From Thermobifida fusca NBRC 14071 = JCM 3263 (GTDB lineage: Bacteria; Actinomycetota; Actinomycetes; Streptosporangiales; Streptosporangiaceae): DNA of 64,000 bases. The stretch's first letter is position 1. Each line of letters begins with the position of its first letter. A program made the position numbers and the translations under genes. Of this stretch, positions 1 through 8,327 are shown in pieces. The stretch covers positions 1-64,000 of the forward strand of contig NZ_BCWB01000033.1 in NCBI RefSeq assembly GCF_001592045.1. Reading direction: 5' to 3'. The notes below the pieces were generated by a model, which made no database searches, had not been told where the DNA came from, and was given only the letters and a program-made list of their open reading frames with translations.

Positions 1-93
1 CCGGTTTTCTCTGTGAGTATCTGCTCGTTCGCAGAGCGCGGCAGTGGTGGTCCGGGGTGCTGCGGAGGCGGGGGACGCCAAGGGATAAAGAGC

Positions 94-157
94 TTCGGCC
101 AGCCTTTCCTAACTTTGGTTTGGCTGGCCTAAAAACCCTTAACAAAGGCTTTCCTTA
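94..157. promoter_or_regulatory. Three tandem iron-box-like (DtxR/IdeR) sequences
   Basis: Against the palindromic IdeR/DtxR consensus TTAGGTTAGSCTAACCTAA I count 14 of 19 matches at 94-112, 15 of 19 at 114-132 and 12 of 19 at 139-157. Centres are 20 and 25 bp apart. They lie upstream of the promoter of a VIT-family metal transporter gene. In mycobacteria, tandem iron boxes upstream of the promoter mark iron-storage genes that IdeR activates. The counts are by eye; binding is inferred. Confidence 0.5.
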
Positions 158-182
158 GTGGTTTCGCCCACTTCTTGAAAAC

Positions 183-210
183 TTGTTTTCTTTTTAAGAA
201 ATGGTACTTT
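183..210 (+). promoter_or_regulatory. Candidate promoter of the VIT-family gene
   Basis: TTGTTT (183-188), a 16-bp spacer and TACTTT (205-210), in an AT-rich stretch just downstream of the iron-box-like repeats. The 5' UTR would be about 100 nt. Confidence 0.4.
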
Positions 211-316
211 ATAAGTACGTTTCTCGGGGTTTTGTGGCTTTAGTCCTGTGGGGCCACCGGAGAAACTTCGGGAGCGTGCTCTGCGCGCTCGACGGCAGAA
301 AGGACACAGCGCAGCA

Positions 317-1069
317 ATGAAGGGGACCGTCCAGCTCGACGAACGTCCAGACACGGCACAGCGCACCAGCGACCGCAAGATCCGCAGCGGAGGGCTCGCC
401 CAGCGGCTCAACGCCCTGCGCGCGGGAGTGCTCGGCGCGAACGACGGCATCGTGTCCACCGCGGCCGTCGTCGTCGGCGTCGCCGGGGCCACCACGGATG
501 CGGGGCCGATCCTCATGGCGGGCCTTGCCGCCGCCGTCGGTGGAGCCGTGTCCATGGCACTCGGCGAGTACGTCTCCGTCAGCAGCCAGTGCGACAGTGA
601 ACGCCATCTCATCGAGCAGCAGAGCCAGGCCCTCCGCAACGACCCGGAAGGGGAGCTCCTCGCCCTGGCCCGCAGCTACGAGGAGCGCGGCATCTCCGCG
701 GCCACGGCGCGGCGCGCCGCGGAAGAACTCTTCGCCAGCAACGCGCTCGAAGCCCAGATGCGCGAGCGGCACAACATCGACCCGGACGAGGTCACCAGCC
801 CGTGGCATGCCGCAATCGCCTCGTTCCTCGCGTTCGCGGTCGGCGCGCTGCTGCCGCTGCTCGCGATCCTCCTGCCCTCCCCCGAGCTGCGGGTGCCGGT
901 CGCGTTCGGCGCGACCCTCCTCAGCCTGGCCCTCACCGGCGCGATCGCAGCCGGGATCGGTGGCGGCTCCCAACTGCGCGCGGCAGCTCGGGTGACCCTC
1001 GGCGGTGCCCTGGCCCTCGCCGTCACCTACGCGATCGGCTCCCTCATCGGCACCACCGGTCTCGTCTAA
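317..1069 (+). CDS. VIT1/CCC1 family metal (Fe/Mn) transporter
   Basis: A 250-residue membrane protein of the VIT1/CCC1 family, which moves Fe2+ or Mn2+ out of the cytosol. The family signature is at residues 40-48 (GANDGIVST), at the start of the first hydrophobic helix. Further hydrophobic segments follow near 50-70, and three more sit in the last 90 residues, around a charged cytoplasmic loop rich in Glu and Arg (about 95-160) that in VIT1 proteins binds metal. The ATG at 317 was chosen because the more upstream frame has no conserved sequence; AGAAAGGA lies 13 nt before it. Iron-box-like sequences upstream suggest iron-dependent control. Metal specificity cannot be told from sequence. Confidence 0.85.
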   Translation: MKGTVQLDERPDTAQRTSDRKIRSGGLAQRLNALRAGVLGANDGIVSTAAVVVGVAGATTDAGPILMAGLAAAVGGAVSMALGEYVSVSSQCDSERHLIEQQSQALRNDPEGELLALARSYEERGISAATARRAAEELFASNALEAQMRERHNIDPDEVTSPWHAAIASFLAFAVGALLPLLAILLPSPELRVPVAFGATLLSLALTGAIAAGIGGGSQLRAAARVTLGGALALAVTYAIGSLIGTTGLV

Positions 1070-1173
1070 GGGCCAGCCCGGCGCCTGCCGCACGGGGGCG
1101 CGCTCCGCGGAAGGCTCGCACGATCGTAAGCTCAGTACGGCATCGGAGCCGTAGTGAGAGGAGAGGGGAGACG

Positions 1174-2568
1174 ATGGACGTGCGAGCCCACATCGAGGCG
1201 CACCGGGACGAGTTTGTCGCCACACTCAGCCAGTGGCTCGCCATCCCGTCGATCTCCGCCGACCCTGCCCACCACGATGACGTGCGCCGCTCCGCCCAAT
1301 GGCTGGCCGACCACTTCACCCAGACCGGTTTCCCGACCGTAGAAATCTGGGAGACCCCCGGAATGCCCGCGGTCTTCGCCGAATGGCCCGCCGCCGACCC
1401 GGAGGCCCCCACCGTCCTCGTCTACGGTCACCACGACGTCCAACCGGTCGACCCAGTCGACGCGTGGCACACCGACCCGTTCACCCCCACCGTGCGCGGA
1501 GACCAGCTCGTCGGCCGCGGCGCTTCCGACGACAAAGGACAAATCCTCTTCCACACCCTGGGACTCCGCGCCAACCTGGCCGTCTCCGGTGCCGACGCCC
1601 CGCCGGTCACCCTCAAATTCCTGATCGAAGGCGAGGAAGAATCCGGCTCCCCGCACTTCGCGGACCTGCTCACCCGCCACCGCGCCCGGCTGGCCTGCGA
1701 TGTCATCGTCATCTCCGACACCACCATGTGGAGTGCGGACACCCCGTCGATGTGCATGGGCATGCGCGGCCTCACCGACTGCCAGATCGACGTCTACGGC
1801 CCCCGCACCGACCTGCACAGCGGCTCCTTCGGCGGCGCCGTCCCCAACCCGGCGCGCGCCCTCGCCGCCCTGCTCGCCGGACTCCACGACGCCCACGGCC
1901 GAGTCGCCATCCCCGGCTTCTACGACGACGTCGTCGAAGCGTCCCAAGCCGAACGCGACACCATCGCCCAACTGCCCTTCGACGAAGCAGCCTGGCTCGC
2001 CAACGCCGGCAGCGACGCCACGGTCGGCGAAGCCGGGTACAGCATCCTCGAACGGGTCTGGCTGCGGCCCACCGCCGAAATCAACGGCATGTGGAGCGGA
2101 TACATCGGGGAAGGCAGCAAGACGATCGTGCCGCGGTCTGCCCACGCCAAACTCAGCTTCCGCCTCGTCCCCAACCAGGAACCGGCGCGCATCCAAGAAC
2201 TCGTCCGCCGCTACGTCCACGACAACCTTCCCCCCGGAGTGCGGGCGGACGTCCGCTTCAGCGGTGCCGGAGTGCGGCCCTGCGCCTCCGACCTGGACTC
2301 GGTGGCGGTGCGCGCTGCCCGCGACGCGATGGCCAAGGCGTTCGGAACCAAGGTCTACTCCACCCGGGAAGGTGGCAGCGGCCCCGAAGCGGACCTCGCC
2401 GACATCCTCGGCGCCCCCCTGGTCTTCGTCGCGGTGGGCCTCAACTCCGACCGCATCCACGCTCCCAACGAGAAAGTCGAGATCCCGCTGCTGCTCAAAG
2501 GCGCCGAAACCGTCGCCTACCTGTGGGACTCGTATGCCACCGTGCTCCGCAGCGGGGACCGGGCATGA
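1174..2568 (+). CDS. M20 family metallopeptidase (dipeptidase)
   Basis: A 464-residue M20/ArgE/DapE/CNDP-type zinc hydrolase that probably cleaves dipeptides or N-acyl amino acids in the cytosol. Metal-site motifs are visible in order: GHHDVQP (His), GRGASDDKG (bridging Asp), EGEEESGS (general-base Glu and metal Glu), a later Asp in the SDT segment, and HAPNE near the C terminus (His). The dimerisation lid domain lies between, with the HSGSFGG segment. The ATG at 1174 follows GAGGGGAG by 4 nt. Its last codon overlaps the start of nudC (ATGA), so the two are translationally coupled. Substrate is not determinable from sequence. Confidence 0.88.
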   Translation: MDVRAHIEAHRDEFVATLSQWLAIPSISADPAHHDDVRRSAQWLADHFTQTGFPTVEIWETPGMPAVFAEWPAADPEAPTVLVYGHHDVQPVDPVDAWHTDPFTPTVRGDQLVGRGASDDKGQILFHTLGLRANLAVSGADAPPVTLKFLIEGEEESGSPHFADLLTRHRARLACDVIVISDTTMWSADTPSMCMGMRGLTDCQIDVYGPRTDLHSGSFGGAVPNPARALAALLAGLHDAHGRVAIPGFYDDVVEASQAERDTIAQLPFDEAAWLANAGSDATVGEAGYSILERVWLRPTAEINGMWSGYIGEGSKTIVPRSAHAKLSFRLVPNQEPARIQELVRRYVHDNLPPGVRADVRFSGAGVRPCASDLDSVAVRAARDAMAKAFGTKVYSTREGGSGPEADLADILGAPLVFVAVGLNSDRIHAPNEKVEIPLLLKGAETVAYLWDSYATVLRSGDRA

Positions 2569-3545
2569 CCGGGCGGCCCTTTACTCCCGCCCTCGCCCGC
2601 AGCACCCTCGACCGGGCCGCAGACCGGCGCCGCGACGAACGGTGGCTGGCCGACGCCTGGGCCGACGCCCGCACCCGGGTCCTGCTGCTCGACCACGGGG
2701 ACCCGCAGCGGCACGGCAGGCGGAACCCGGGCGGCATTCCCCTCCGCTTCCTCGTCACCGCGTCCACTCCCACCCCGGAACTGGTGTTCTGCAGCCCCGA
2801 GCAGGCACCGGAAGGGGAACGCTACCTGCTCGGCGAGGACTCGGACGGCACCGTCTACTTCGCGGTCCGCCTCAAACCCGGGAAAGAACTGCCCGCCGCG
2901 CCCGGCACGCAACCGGTCTCCCTCCGCCGGGTGGGCGCGCTGTTGAACGCCCGCGACGCGGGCCTGGCCACCCACGCCGCGGCACTCGCCCACTGGCACG
3001 CCGAACACGGGTTCTGCCCCCGCTGCGGCTCACCCACCCGGATCGAATCGGCCGGACACGTGCGGGTCTGCGACAACGACGGCAGCGAGCACTTCCCGCG
3101 CATCGACCCGGCTGTGATCATGCTGGTGCACCGGGAGACCGATGCGGGCGAACAGTGCCTGCTCGCCCACAACCCGGCCTGGCCGGAAGGCCGCTACTCC
3201 GTCCTGGCCGGGTTCGTCGAACCCGGGGAATCCTTGGAACACGCGGTAGTCCGCGAAGTCGCCGAAGAAGTAGGCATCCTCGTCACCGACCCCGTCTACC
3301 TGGGATCACAGCCGTGGCCGTTCCCGCGCAGCCTCATGGTCGGCTACCTCGCGCGGGCCGTCGGCAGCGCGCCGCGCACCGACCACGAGGAGATCGCCGA
3401 CATCCGCTGGCTGACCCGCCACGAACTAGGGGAAGCCGTCACCCGAGGCGAAATCCTCCTGCCCGGACCAGTCTCCATCGCCCACCAGCTCATCGAGCAC
3501 TGGTACGGGCAGCCTCTGCCGCCCGGCAGGTGGGCCAGCCGGTAG
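2565..3545 (+). CDS. nudC: NAD+ diphosphatase / NADH pyrophosphatase
   Basis: A 326-residue NudC-type Nudix hydrolase that splits NAD(H) into NMN(H) and AMP and, in characterised relatives, removes NAD caps from RNA. The middle holds the zinc ribbon (CPRC, then a degenerate second half with VCDND in place of a CxxC). It is followed by the Nudix box GFVEPGESLEHAV with REVAEEVG, and directly after it the NudC-specific SQPWPFPRS signature. The start ATG overlaps the stop of the upstream peptidase gene (ATGA). The partial second zinc-binding half is a small oddity. Convergent with the ANTAR gene 26 bp downstream. Confidence 0.9.
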   Translation: MTGRPFTPALARSTLDRAADRRRDERWLADAWADARTRVLLLDHGDPQRHGRRNPGGIPLRFLVTASTPTPELVFCSPEQAPEGERYLLGEDSDGTVYFAVRLKPGKELPAAPGTQPVSLRRVGALLNARDAGLATHAAALAHWHAEHGFCPRCGSPTRIESAGHVRVCDNDGSEHFPRIDPAVIMLVHRETDAGEQCLLAHNPAWPEGRYSVLAGFVEPGESLEHAVVREVAEEVGILVTDPVYLGSQPWPFPRSLMVGYLARAVGSAPRTDHEEIADIRWLTRHELGEAVTRGEILLPGPVSIAHQLIEHWYGQPLPPGRWASR

Positions 3546-3571
3546 CGGCACCGGAAACGGCCTGCGGCCGC

Positions 3572-4066
3572 TCAACTAGCGCGCTTCGGGGGCCACGCCT
3601 GCACCGCTGAACCCTCCCGAGCCAGTTCTTCGGGGAGCGCCACCAACGGATTCCGGGTGCTCTCCACCACCTCGTGCGCGAGCGCGGCGACCTTCTTCCC
3701 CCGGCAGCGCGCGGCACGGCGCAACCGTTCGAACGCCGTGCGCGGGGCGATCCGATGCCGTTCCGCGAGCACCCCGATCGCCTGCTCGACCACGACCCGG
3801 GTGCGCAGCGCATGCTCCAACTGCTGCACGGTCACCCGGAGCCGCTCGGTCTCCGACGAGTCAGGGGTGGCGCGGGGCGGAGTGGGGAGGTCAGTCGGCG
3901 GGGTGCCACCGGCGAGCAGATCGGCGAGGATCATGGCGTTGAGCAGGTCAGGAAGCTGCTCTTCGGTGCCGTCGACCCGCCAGCCCTGCGGCGCCCGACG
4001 GATCAGGGTGCCCCGGTTGTGCCCTTCACAGTCGTGTCCACGGCGAACCGATGTGTGTACTCCCAC
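3572..4066 (-). CDS. ANTAR-domain protein
   Basis: A 164-residue protein whose second half (about 78-135) is an ANTAR RNA-binding domain: LRTRVVVEQAIGVLAERHRI, with AFERLRRAAR and a following helix. ANTAR proteins bind paired-hexaloop RNA and prevent transcription termination. The N-terminal 70 residues match no receiver, GAF or PAS motif I recognise, so the input is unknown. The GTG start at 4066 follows a purine-rich GGGGGAGAAAAGG. A PdtaS-type kinase, whose usual partner is an ANTAR response regulator, is encoded at 34802; a link would be speculation because this protein lacks an evident phosphoacceptor domain. Confidence 0.72.
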   Translation of the reverse strand: MGVHTSVRRGHDCEGHNRGTLIRRAPQGWRVDGTEEQLPDLLNAMILADLLAGGTPPTDLPTPPRATPDSSETERLRVTVQQLEHALRTRVVVEQAIGVLAERHRIAPRTAFERLRRAARCRGKKVAALAHEVVESTRNPLVALPEELAREGSAVQAWPPKRAS

Positions 4067-4098
4067 GCCTTTTCTCCCCCGTCCCTCTTACGGTGCGG

Positions 4099-4130
4099 GG
4101 TTGCCGTCCCCCGCACGGGGGACGGCAACC
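4099..4130 (-). terminator. Hairpin downstream of the mycoredoxin gene
   Basis: Perfect 14-bp stem (GGTTGCCGTCCCCC with its complement) closed by a GCAC tetraloop, 5 bp past the mycoredoxin stop. There is no U-tract, as is common for actinobacterial terminators. Confidence 0.6.
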
Positions 4131-4135
4131 CTCCC

Positions 4136-4396
4136 TCACGACTGGGCTGCGAGTTTCTGCTTGACCTCGGCCAGCGACGGGTTAGTCAAGGCCGTGCCGT
4201 CGGCGAAAACCACGGTCGGAACCGTCTGGTTGCCGCCGTTGACCTGCATCACGAACTCCGCTGCCTTCGGGTCGCGTTCAATATCGACCTCCACGACAGG
4301 GATGCCTTCCCGGTCAAGCTGGCTCTTCAGTCTTTTGCAGAAGCCGCACCAGGGGGTCGTGTACATGGTGATCTGCGCGCCAGTGGAGGTCGCCAT
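4136..4396 (-). CDS. Mycoredoxin / glutaredoxin-like protein
   Basis: An 86-residue thioredoxin-fold protein with redox motif CGFC at Cys17-Cys20 inside TTPWCGFCK, the TVPTVVFADG cis-proline segment and the usual C-terminal helix. This is the mycoredoxin-1 type, which uses mycothiol to reduce mixed disulfides in actinobacteria. ATG at 4396; AAAGGAG lies 12 nt upstream, slightly far. On the same strand, GGAAG-N18-GTT at 4478-4453 resembles a SigR promoter, which fits membership of the thiol-stress regulon. Confidence 0.88.
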   Translation of the reverse strand: MATSTGAQITMYTTPWCGFCKRLKSQLDREGIPVVEVDIERDPKAAEFVMQVNGGNQTVPTVVFADGTALTNPSLAEVKQKLAAQS

Positions 4397-4452
4397 AACG
4401 ATGCAGCTCTCCTTTACTCTCCATTGGTCGTGTCGAGGGCTTCGATTGCCCC

Positions 4453-4478
4453 AACACAGATCACCATGTTTCGCTTCC
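4453..4478 (-). promoter_or_regulatory. SigR-type promoter for mycoredoxin
   Basis: Read on the minus strand: GGAAG, an 18-bp spacer, GTT. The SigR consensus in Streptomyces is GGAAT-N18-GTT, so there is one mismatch. It sits about 57 bp upstream of the mycoredoxin start. SigR itself is encoded at 27 kb in this window. Confidence 0.55.
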
Positions 4479-4681
4479 CTGAGCGGTCCGTATGCCCTCT
4501 CTGACGCCGCCAGCCGCGCCGAAGTTCCGGCAAAGTGCAGCCGAACATCTGCGGCCTCCCCGGACCGCATCCCGTGAGGAGGGGGAAGGCACGGGGATAC
4601 TGGAGAGGCTGACCAGCCGGGTGAGCACACCGCAGGACGCCGGGAGGCCCGGGACCCGGCCGGAGGAAGGGAGAGGCGTTC

Positions 4682-6820
4682 ATGGGGCCAGCAGAGTCCG
4701 GCGAACCATGGGGGAGAATGCCGTCCGCCGAGGAGATCCTGCGTGGTCTCGACCCTGAACAAGAGGAAGCGGTCCGAGCCGTGCGCGGCCCGGTGTGCAT
4801 CCTCGCCGGGGCAGGAACCGGGAAGACCCGCGCAATCACCCACCGCATCGCCTACGCCGTCGCCACCGGGGTCGTCCCGGAACAGCAGATCCTCGCCGTC
4901 ACGTTCACCACGCGAGCCGCCGGGGAGATGCGCGGGCGACTGCGTGCCCTCGGCGCGCCCCGCGTGCAAGCCCGCACCTTCCACGCCGCGGCCCTGCGCC
5001 AACTCTCCTACTTCTGGGCGGATGCGGTCGGCGGCCCCAAACCCACCCTCATCGACAGCAAGATCAAAACCGTGGCCGCGGCCGCACACTCCTGCGGCTT
5101 CCAAGTGGACCGGACCGAGCTGCGCGACCTCGCCGCCGAAATCGAATGGGCGAAAGTCACCCAGACCCGGCCCACCGACTACGAGACCGCCGTGGCCAAA
5201 GAGGGCCGGACCCCCCCGATGCCGCCCCGCGACGTCGCCCGCGTCTACGAGGCGTACGAGGAGCTCCGCAGCGAACACAACCTGCTCGACTTCGAGTCGA
5301 TGCTGGAGCTCACCGTGGCGATGATCCACGAACGGCCGGACATCGCGGAACGCATCCGCAGCCAGTACCGCTACTTCGTGGTCGACGAGTTCCAGGACGT
5401 CAACCCGCTGCAGAAACTCCTCTTGGACGCCTGGCTGGGGGACCGCGACGACATCTGCGTGGTCGGCGACCCCAACCAGACCATCTACACCTTCGCCGGG
5501 GCCACCCCCAGCTATCTCACGGGTTTCCCCGAGGTCTACCCCCACGCCACTGTCGTCCGACTCGTCCGCGACTACCGGTCCACACCCCAAGTGGTGCGGG
5601 TCGCCAACGCCGTGCTCCGATCAGGCGGCGCCGCGGCGCTCTCCCCCGACTACCGGATGGAGCTTGTCGCCCAGCGGCCGGACGGCCCCGAACCTACCTA
5701 CACCGAGTACGACGACGACCTCGCGGAAGCCACTGCGGTCGCCGAGAAGATCACCGGGCTCATCAACGCGGGCACCCCCGCCCGGGAGATCGCGGTCCTG
5801 TTCCGCACCAACTCCCAGTCCGCCACCTACGAGCAGGCGCTCGCCGACGCCGGAGTGCCCTACACCGTGCGCGGCGCCGCCCAGTTCTTCGACCGCCCCG
5901 AAATCCGCGCGGCCCTGCACACCCTGCGCGGCGCCTCCCGGGCCGATGACGGGGAATCGCTGGTCACCACGGTCCGCCACCTGCTCCAGCCGCTTGGCCT
6001 TACCGAACAACCGCCCGAAGGCCGCCAAGCCCGCGAAAAATGGGAGTCGCTGGCGGCGCTCGCCCAGCTCGCCGAGACCATCGCGGCCCAGCGCCCAGAG
6101 GCGCGTCTCGCAGACTTCGTCGCGGAACTCCACACCCGCGCCGCCACCGAACACGCGCCCGGATTCGACGGGGTCACCCTCGCCTCCCTGCACGCGGCCA
6201 AAGGCTTGGAATGGGACGCGGTGTTCCTGGTCGGGCTCACCGAAGGCCTGCTGCCGATCATCTACGCCGAAACCCCGGAACAGGTGGAAGAGGAACGCCG
6301 CCTCTTCTACGTAGGGGTGACCCGAGCCAGGGAGCACCTCCACCTGTCGTGGGCGCTGGCCCGGTCCCCGGGAGGCCGCCGCACCCGCACGCCCTCCCAT
6401 TTCCTCGACGGGTTGCGGCCCGCCGCTGCGGCACCGGCGCGGCAGCACCGGGAACGGCACCGGAAGAAAGACCGCATGGTGCGCTGCAGGGTCTGCGGCG
6501 CCACCCTGCTGGAAGCCGTGGAGCGCACCCTGGGACGCTGCCAGGACTGCCCGGCCAGCGTCAACGAGGAGCTGCTGGAACGGCTGCGGCACTGGCGGCG
6601 TGAGGCGGCCGCACTGCAGAAAGTGCCCGCCTTCGTCATCTTCACCGACGCCACGCTGCAGGCGATCGCGGAACAGGAGCCGTCCACCGCCGCGCAACTC
6701 GCCCGCATATCCGGTGTGGGGGAGCGAAAACTGAGGCGCTACGGTGAAGCAATCTTGACGCTCTGTGCGGGTGGCACACCCGAGCAGGCCATCAGTGGAC
6801 TCAGAGAGGAGACACCGTGA
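4682..6820 (+). CDS. uvrD2: UvrD2-like ATP-dependent DNA helicase with zinc motif and HRDC domain
   Basis: A 712-residue superfamily 1A helicase. Walker A GAGTGKT is at 43-49 and Walker B VDEFQDVN at about 234-241, followed by GDPNQTIYTFAGA (motif III) and the late motifs TLHAAKGLEWDAVF-like and VGVTRARE. The C terminus carries a four-cysteine motif (CRVC and CQDC, about 602-622) and an HRDC domain (about 635-700). That combination defines mycobacterial UvrD2, involved in genome maintenance. The ATG at 4682 follows GGAGGAAGGGAG by 9 nt. The next ATG at 4718 has a Shine-Dalgarno too close to use. The stop overlaps the next gene by GTGA. Confidence 0.87.
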   Translation: MGPAESGEPWGRMPSAEEILRGLDPEQEEAVRAVRGPVCILAGAGTGKTRAITHRIAYAVATGVVPEQQILAVTFTTRAAGEMRGRLRALGAPRVQARTFHAAALRQLSYFWADAVGGPKPTLIDSKIKTVAAAAHSCGFQVDRTELRDLAAEIEWAKVTQTRPTDYETAVAKEGRTPPMPPRDVARVYEAYEELRSEHNLLDFESMLELTVAMIHERPDIAERIRSQYRYFVVDEFQDVNPLQKLLLDAWLGDRDDICVVGDPNQTIYTFAGATPSYLTGFPEVYPHATVVRLVRDYRSTPQVVRVANAVLRSGGAAALSPDYRMELVAQRPDGPEPTYTEYDDDLAEATAVAEKITGLINAGTPAREIAVLFRTNSQSATYEQALADAGVPYTVRGAAQFFDRPEIRAALHTLRGASRADDGESLVTTVRHLLQPLGLTEQPPEGRQAREKWESLAALAQLAETIAAQRPEARLADFVAELHTRAATEHAPGFDGVTLASLHAAKGLEWDAVFLVGLTEGLLPIIYAETPEQVEEERRLFYVGVTRAREHLHLSWALARSPGGRRTRTPSHFLDGLRPAAAAPARQHRERHRKKDRMVRCRVCGATLLEAVERTLGRCQDCPASVNEELLERLRHWRREAAALQKVPAFVIFTDATLQAIAEQEPSTAAQLARISGVGERKLRRYGEAILTLCAGGTPEQAISGLREETP

Positions 6821-7716
6821 GCGGACCACCGGACCACGAGGGCAGCCCAGCGATAGGGGCCGGGGAAGAAGGCCTCCGGGAACTGCTCGACATCCTCGAC
6901 TTGGAGCAGATCGAGGTGAACATTTTCCGCGGCCGCAGTCCTGCCGAAGGGCCGCAGCGGATCTTCGGTGGACAGGTCGCCGGCCAGGCGCTGGTCGCCG
7001 CGGGACGCACGGTGGCCGAAGACCGATTCGTCCACTCGCTGCACGCCTACTTCATCCGCCCCGGGGACCCTTCCGTGCCGGTGATCTACGAGGTGGACCG
7101 GGTGCGGGACGGAAAGTCCTTCACCACGCGGCGCGTCACCGCCATCCAGCACGGCAAAGCGATCTTCACCCTGTCCGCGTCGTTCCACCGGACTGAGCCG
7201 GGCCTGTCCCACCAGGTCCCGATGCCGCAGGTGCCGCCCCCCGAAGAGCTGCCCACCATGCAGGAACGCCTCATCCACGTCCTCGGACGTGTGCCCCGGT
7301 CAGCGGAATGGCACCCGTTTGAACGGCGTCCCGTCGGGCCGCTCTCCTACGAAGTGCAGCAAGACCCGTCCCTCATCCGCACCGAGAACCCGATCTGGAT
7401 CAAAGTCAACGGGAAAGTGCCCGACGACCCGCTGCTCCAGGTCTGCCTGATGACCTACGCCTCGGACATGACCCTGCTGGACACGGTCCTCCTGGCGCAC
7501 GGCCGCACGTTCTCCGGGGTCTTCATGGCGAGTCTCGACCACGCCATGTGGTTCCACCGGCCGTTCCGCACCGACGAGTGGCTGCTGTACGCCCAGGAGA
7601 CCCCGGTAGCGAGCGGGGCGCGCGGCCTGGCCCGCGGACTGGTCTTCACCCGCACAGGAGAACTGGTCTGCTCGGTCGTGCAGGAAGGGCTGATCCGAAT
7701 CGTGGACGACGCATAG
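6817..7716 (+). CDS. tesB: Acyl-CoA thioesterase II (TesB family)
   Basis: A 299-residue double hot-dog protein that hydrolyses medium- to long-chain acyl-CoA to free acid and CoA. Typical TesB landmarks are present: FGGQVAGQAL near residue 50, LHAYFIRPGD, SFTTRRV, then the second hot-dog with SLDHAMWFHRPFR (catalytic Asp), the SGARGLARG turn and the C-terminal VVQEG (catalytic Gln). Translation starts at GTG 6817, which overlaps the helicase stop; AGAGAGGAG lies just upstream. Co-expression with a DNA helicase is seen elsewhere in actinobacteria and has no obvious functional meaning. Confidence 0.9.
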   Translation: MSGPPDHEGSPAIGAGEEGLRELLDILDLEQIEVNIFRGRSPAEGPQRIFGGQVAGQALVAAGRTVAEDRFVHSLHAYFIRPGDPSVPVIYEVDRVRDGKSFTTRRVTAIQHGKAIFTLSASFHRTEPGLSHQVPMPQVPPPEELPTMQERLIHVLGRVPRSAEWHPFERRPVGPLSYEVQQDPSLIRTENPIWIKVNGKVPDDPLLQVCLMTYASDMTLLDTVLLAHGRTFSGVFMASLDHAMWFHRPFRTDEWLLYAQETPVASGARGLARGLVFTRTGELVCSVVQEGLIRIVDDA

Positions 7717-7774
7717 CCCGCACCGCAGGAAAAGACAGGGCATTGACGGCCTAAACCGGACACTATCCCAGGTC

Positions 7775-7813
7775 AAAAATAGGTTGCTGATTTTCGGTAG
7801 CCCGTTCTAGTCT
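7775..7813 (+). promoter_or_regulatory. WhiB7-type autoregulated promoter
   Basis: TTGCTG (7784-7789), an 18-bp spacer and TAGTCT (7808-7813), preceded by AAAAAT (7775-7780) exactly 3 bp upstream of the -35. An A/T block placed 3 bp from the -35 is the documented recognition feature of WhiB7 AT-hook promoters in mycobacteria. Confidence 0.65.
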
Positions 7814-7884
7814 GAAGGCATCGTTCAGCGTCCGTCACGGGAGGAATCCTCGTGACCACACTGCGAAGGAGGTGCTCCGATCTC

Positions 7885-8121
7885 ATGGCATCGCTGACCG
7901 CCGGCCTCGAACTGCCGTTGCGCGACGCCTGGGGCATCGCCGATAGCAGTGATACGCGCGCGAATGTGTGGAATGCGTCCGGCCGGATCTCGACCATCGG
8001 AGAACCGACAGAGTCGGGAGCGCTTTTGATCAAGCACCGCCGAGGTACGCAGCAATTCGCAGAAGCCCGGCGCCCCGGGGGCGCGGTGGGGAAGTGTCCA
8101 CTGATGAGACGTCCGGTCTGA
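7885..8121 (+). CDS. Upstream ORF in the whiB7 leader (putative leader peptide)
   Basis: A 78-codon ORF in the long whiB7 leader, ending 27 bp before an intrinsic terminator. ATG 7885 is preceded by AAGGAGGTG (7866-7874) with a 10-nt spacer, a near-perfect anti-16S match, so translation is likely. An alternative GTG at 7852 with GGGAGGAA would add 11 residues. The peptide begins MASLTAGLELPLRDAWG and matches no protein family I know. In Streptomyces and mycobacteria, uORF translation in the whiB7/wblC leader controls read-through of a terminator. By analogy this is a regulatory ORF rather than a functional protein, but that is inferred. Confidence 0.55.
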   Translation: MASLTAGLELPLRDAWGIADSSDTRANVWNASGRISTIGEPTESGALLIKHRRGTQQFAEARRPGGAVGKCPLMRRPV

Positions 8122-8148
8122 GTATTCAGGCCGGGTAGTCCTCCCAGT

Positions 8149-8185
8149 GGCCGCGGATCCCCACACACGGGGCCGCGGCCTTTTT
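8149..8185 (+). terminator. Intrinsic terminator / attenuator before whiB7
   Basis: GGCCGCGG (8149-8156), AT bulge, CCCC, loop ACACAC, GGGG, CCGCGGCC (8173-8180), then TTTTT (8181-8185). A 12-bp GC stem with a genuine U-tract, between the uORF and whiB7 and in the same transcription direction, so it should stop most transcripts before whiB7. Confidence 0.8.
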
Positions 8186-8327
8186 CGTGTTCCGAGCTCT
8201 CCCAGAAGAAAACCGCAGAGCTTGCGGAACTGTGCAGGTCAAGGCCCCGAGAGTGCTGGGCCACAAGCCCAGTCTCCTGTCGCCTACCGCGTTGAAAACC
8301 AAAAAGAGAATTTCAGGGAGGACGCCG

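Noticed and set aside
209-1225. Long minus-strand reading frame opposite the VIT gene
   Set aside because: Antisense to a recognised membrane protein and typical of high-GC shadow frames.
1299-3545. A 748-codon frame covering the peptidase and nudC genes
   Set aside because: Only its end is nudC; the first half is the +1 shadow of the peptidase gene and Arg/Pro rich.
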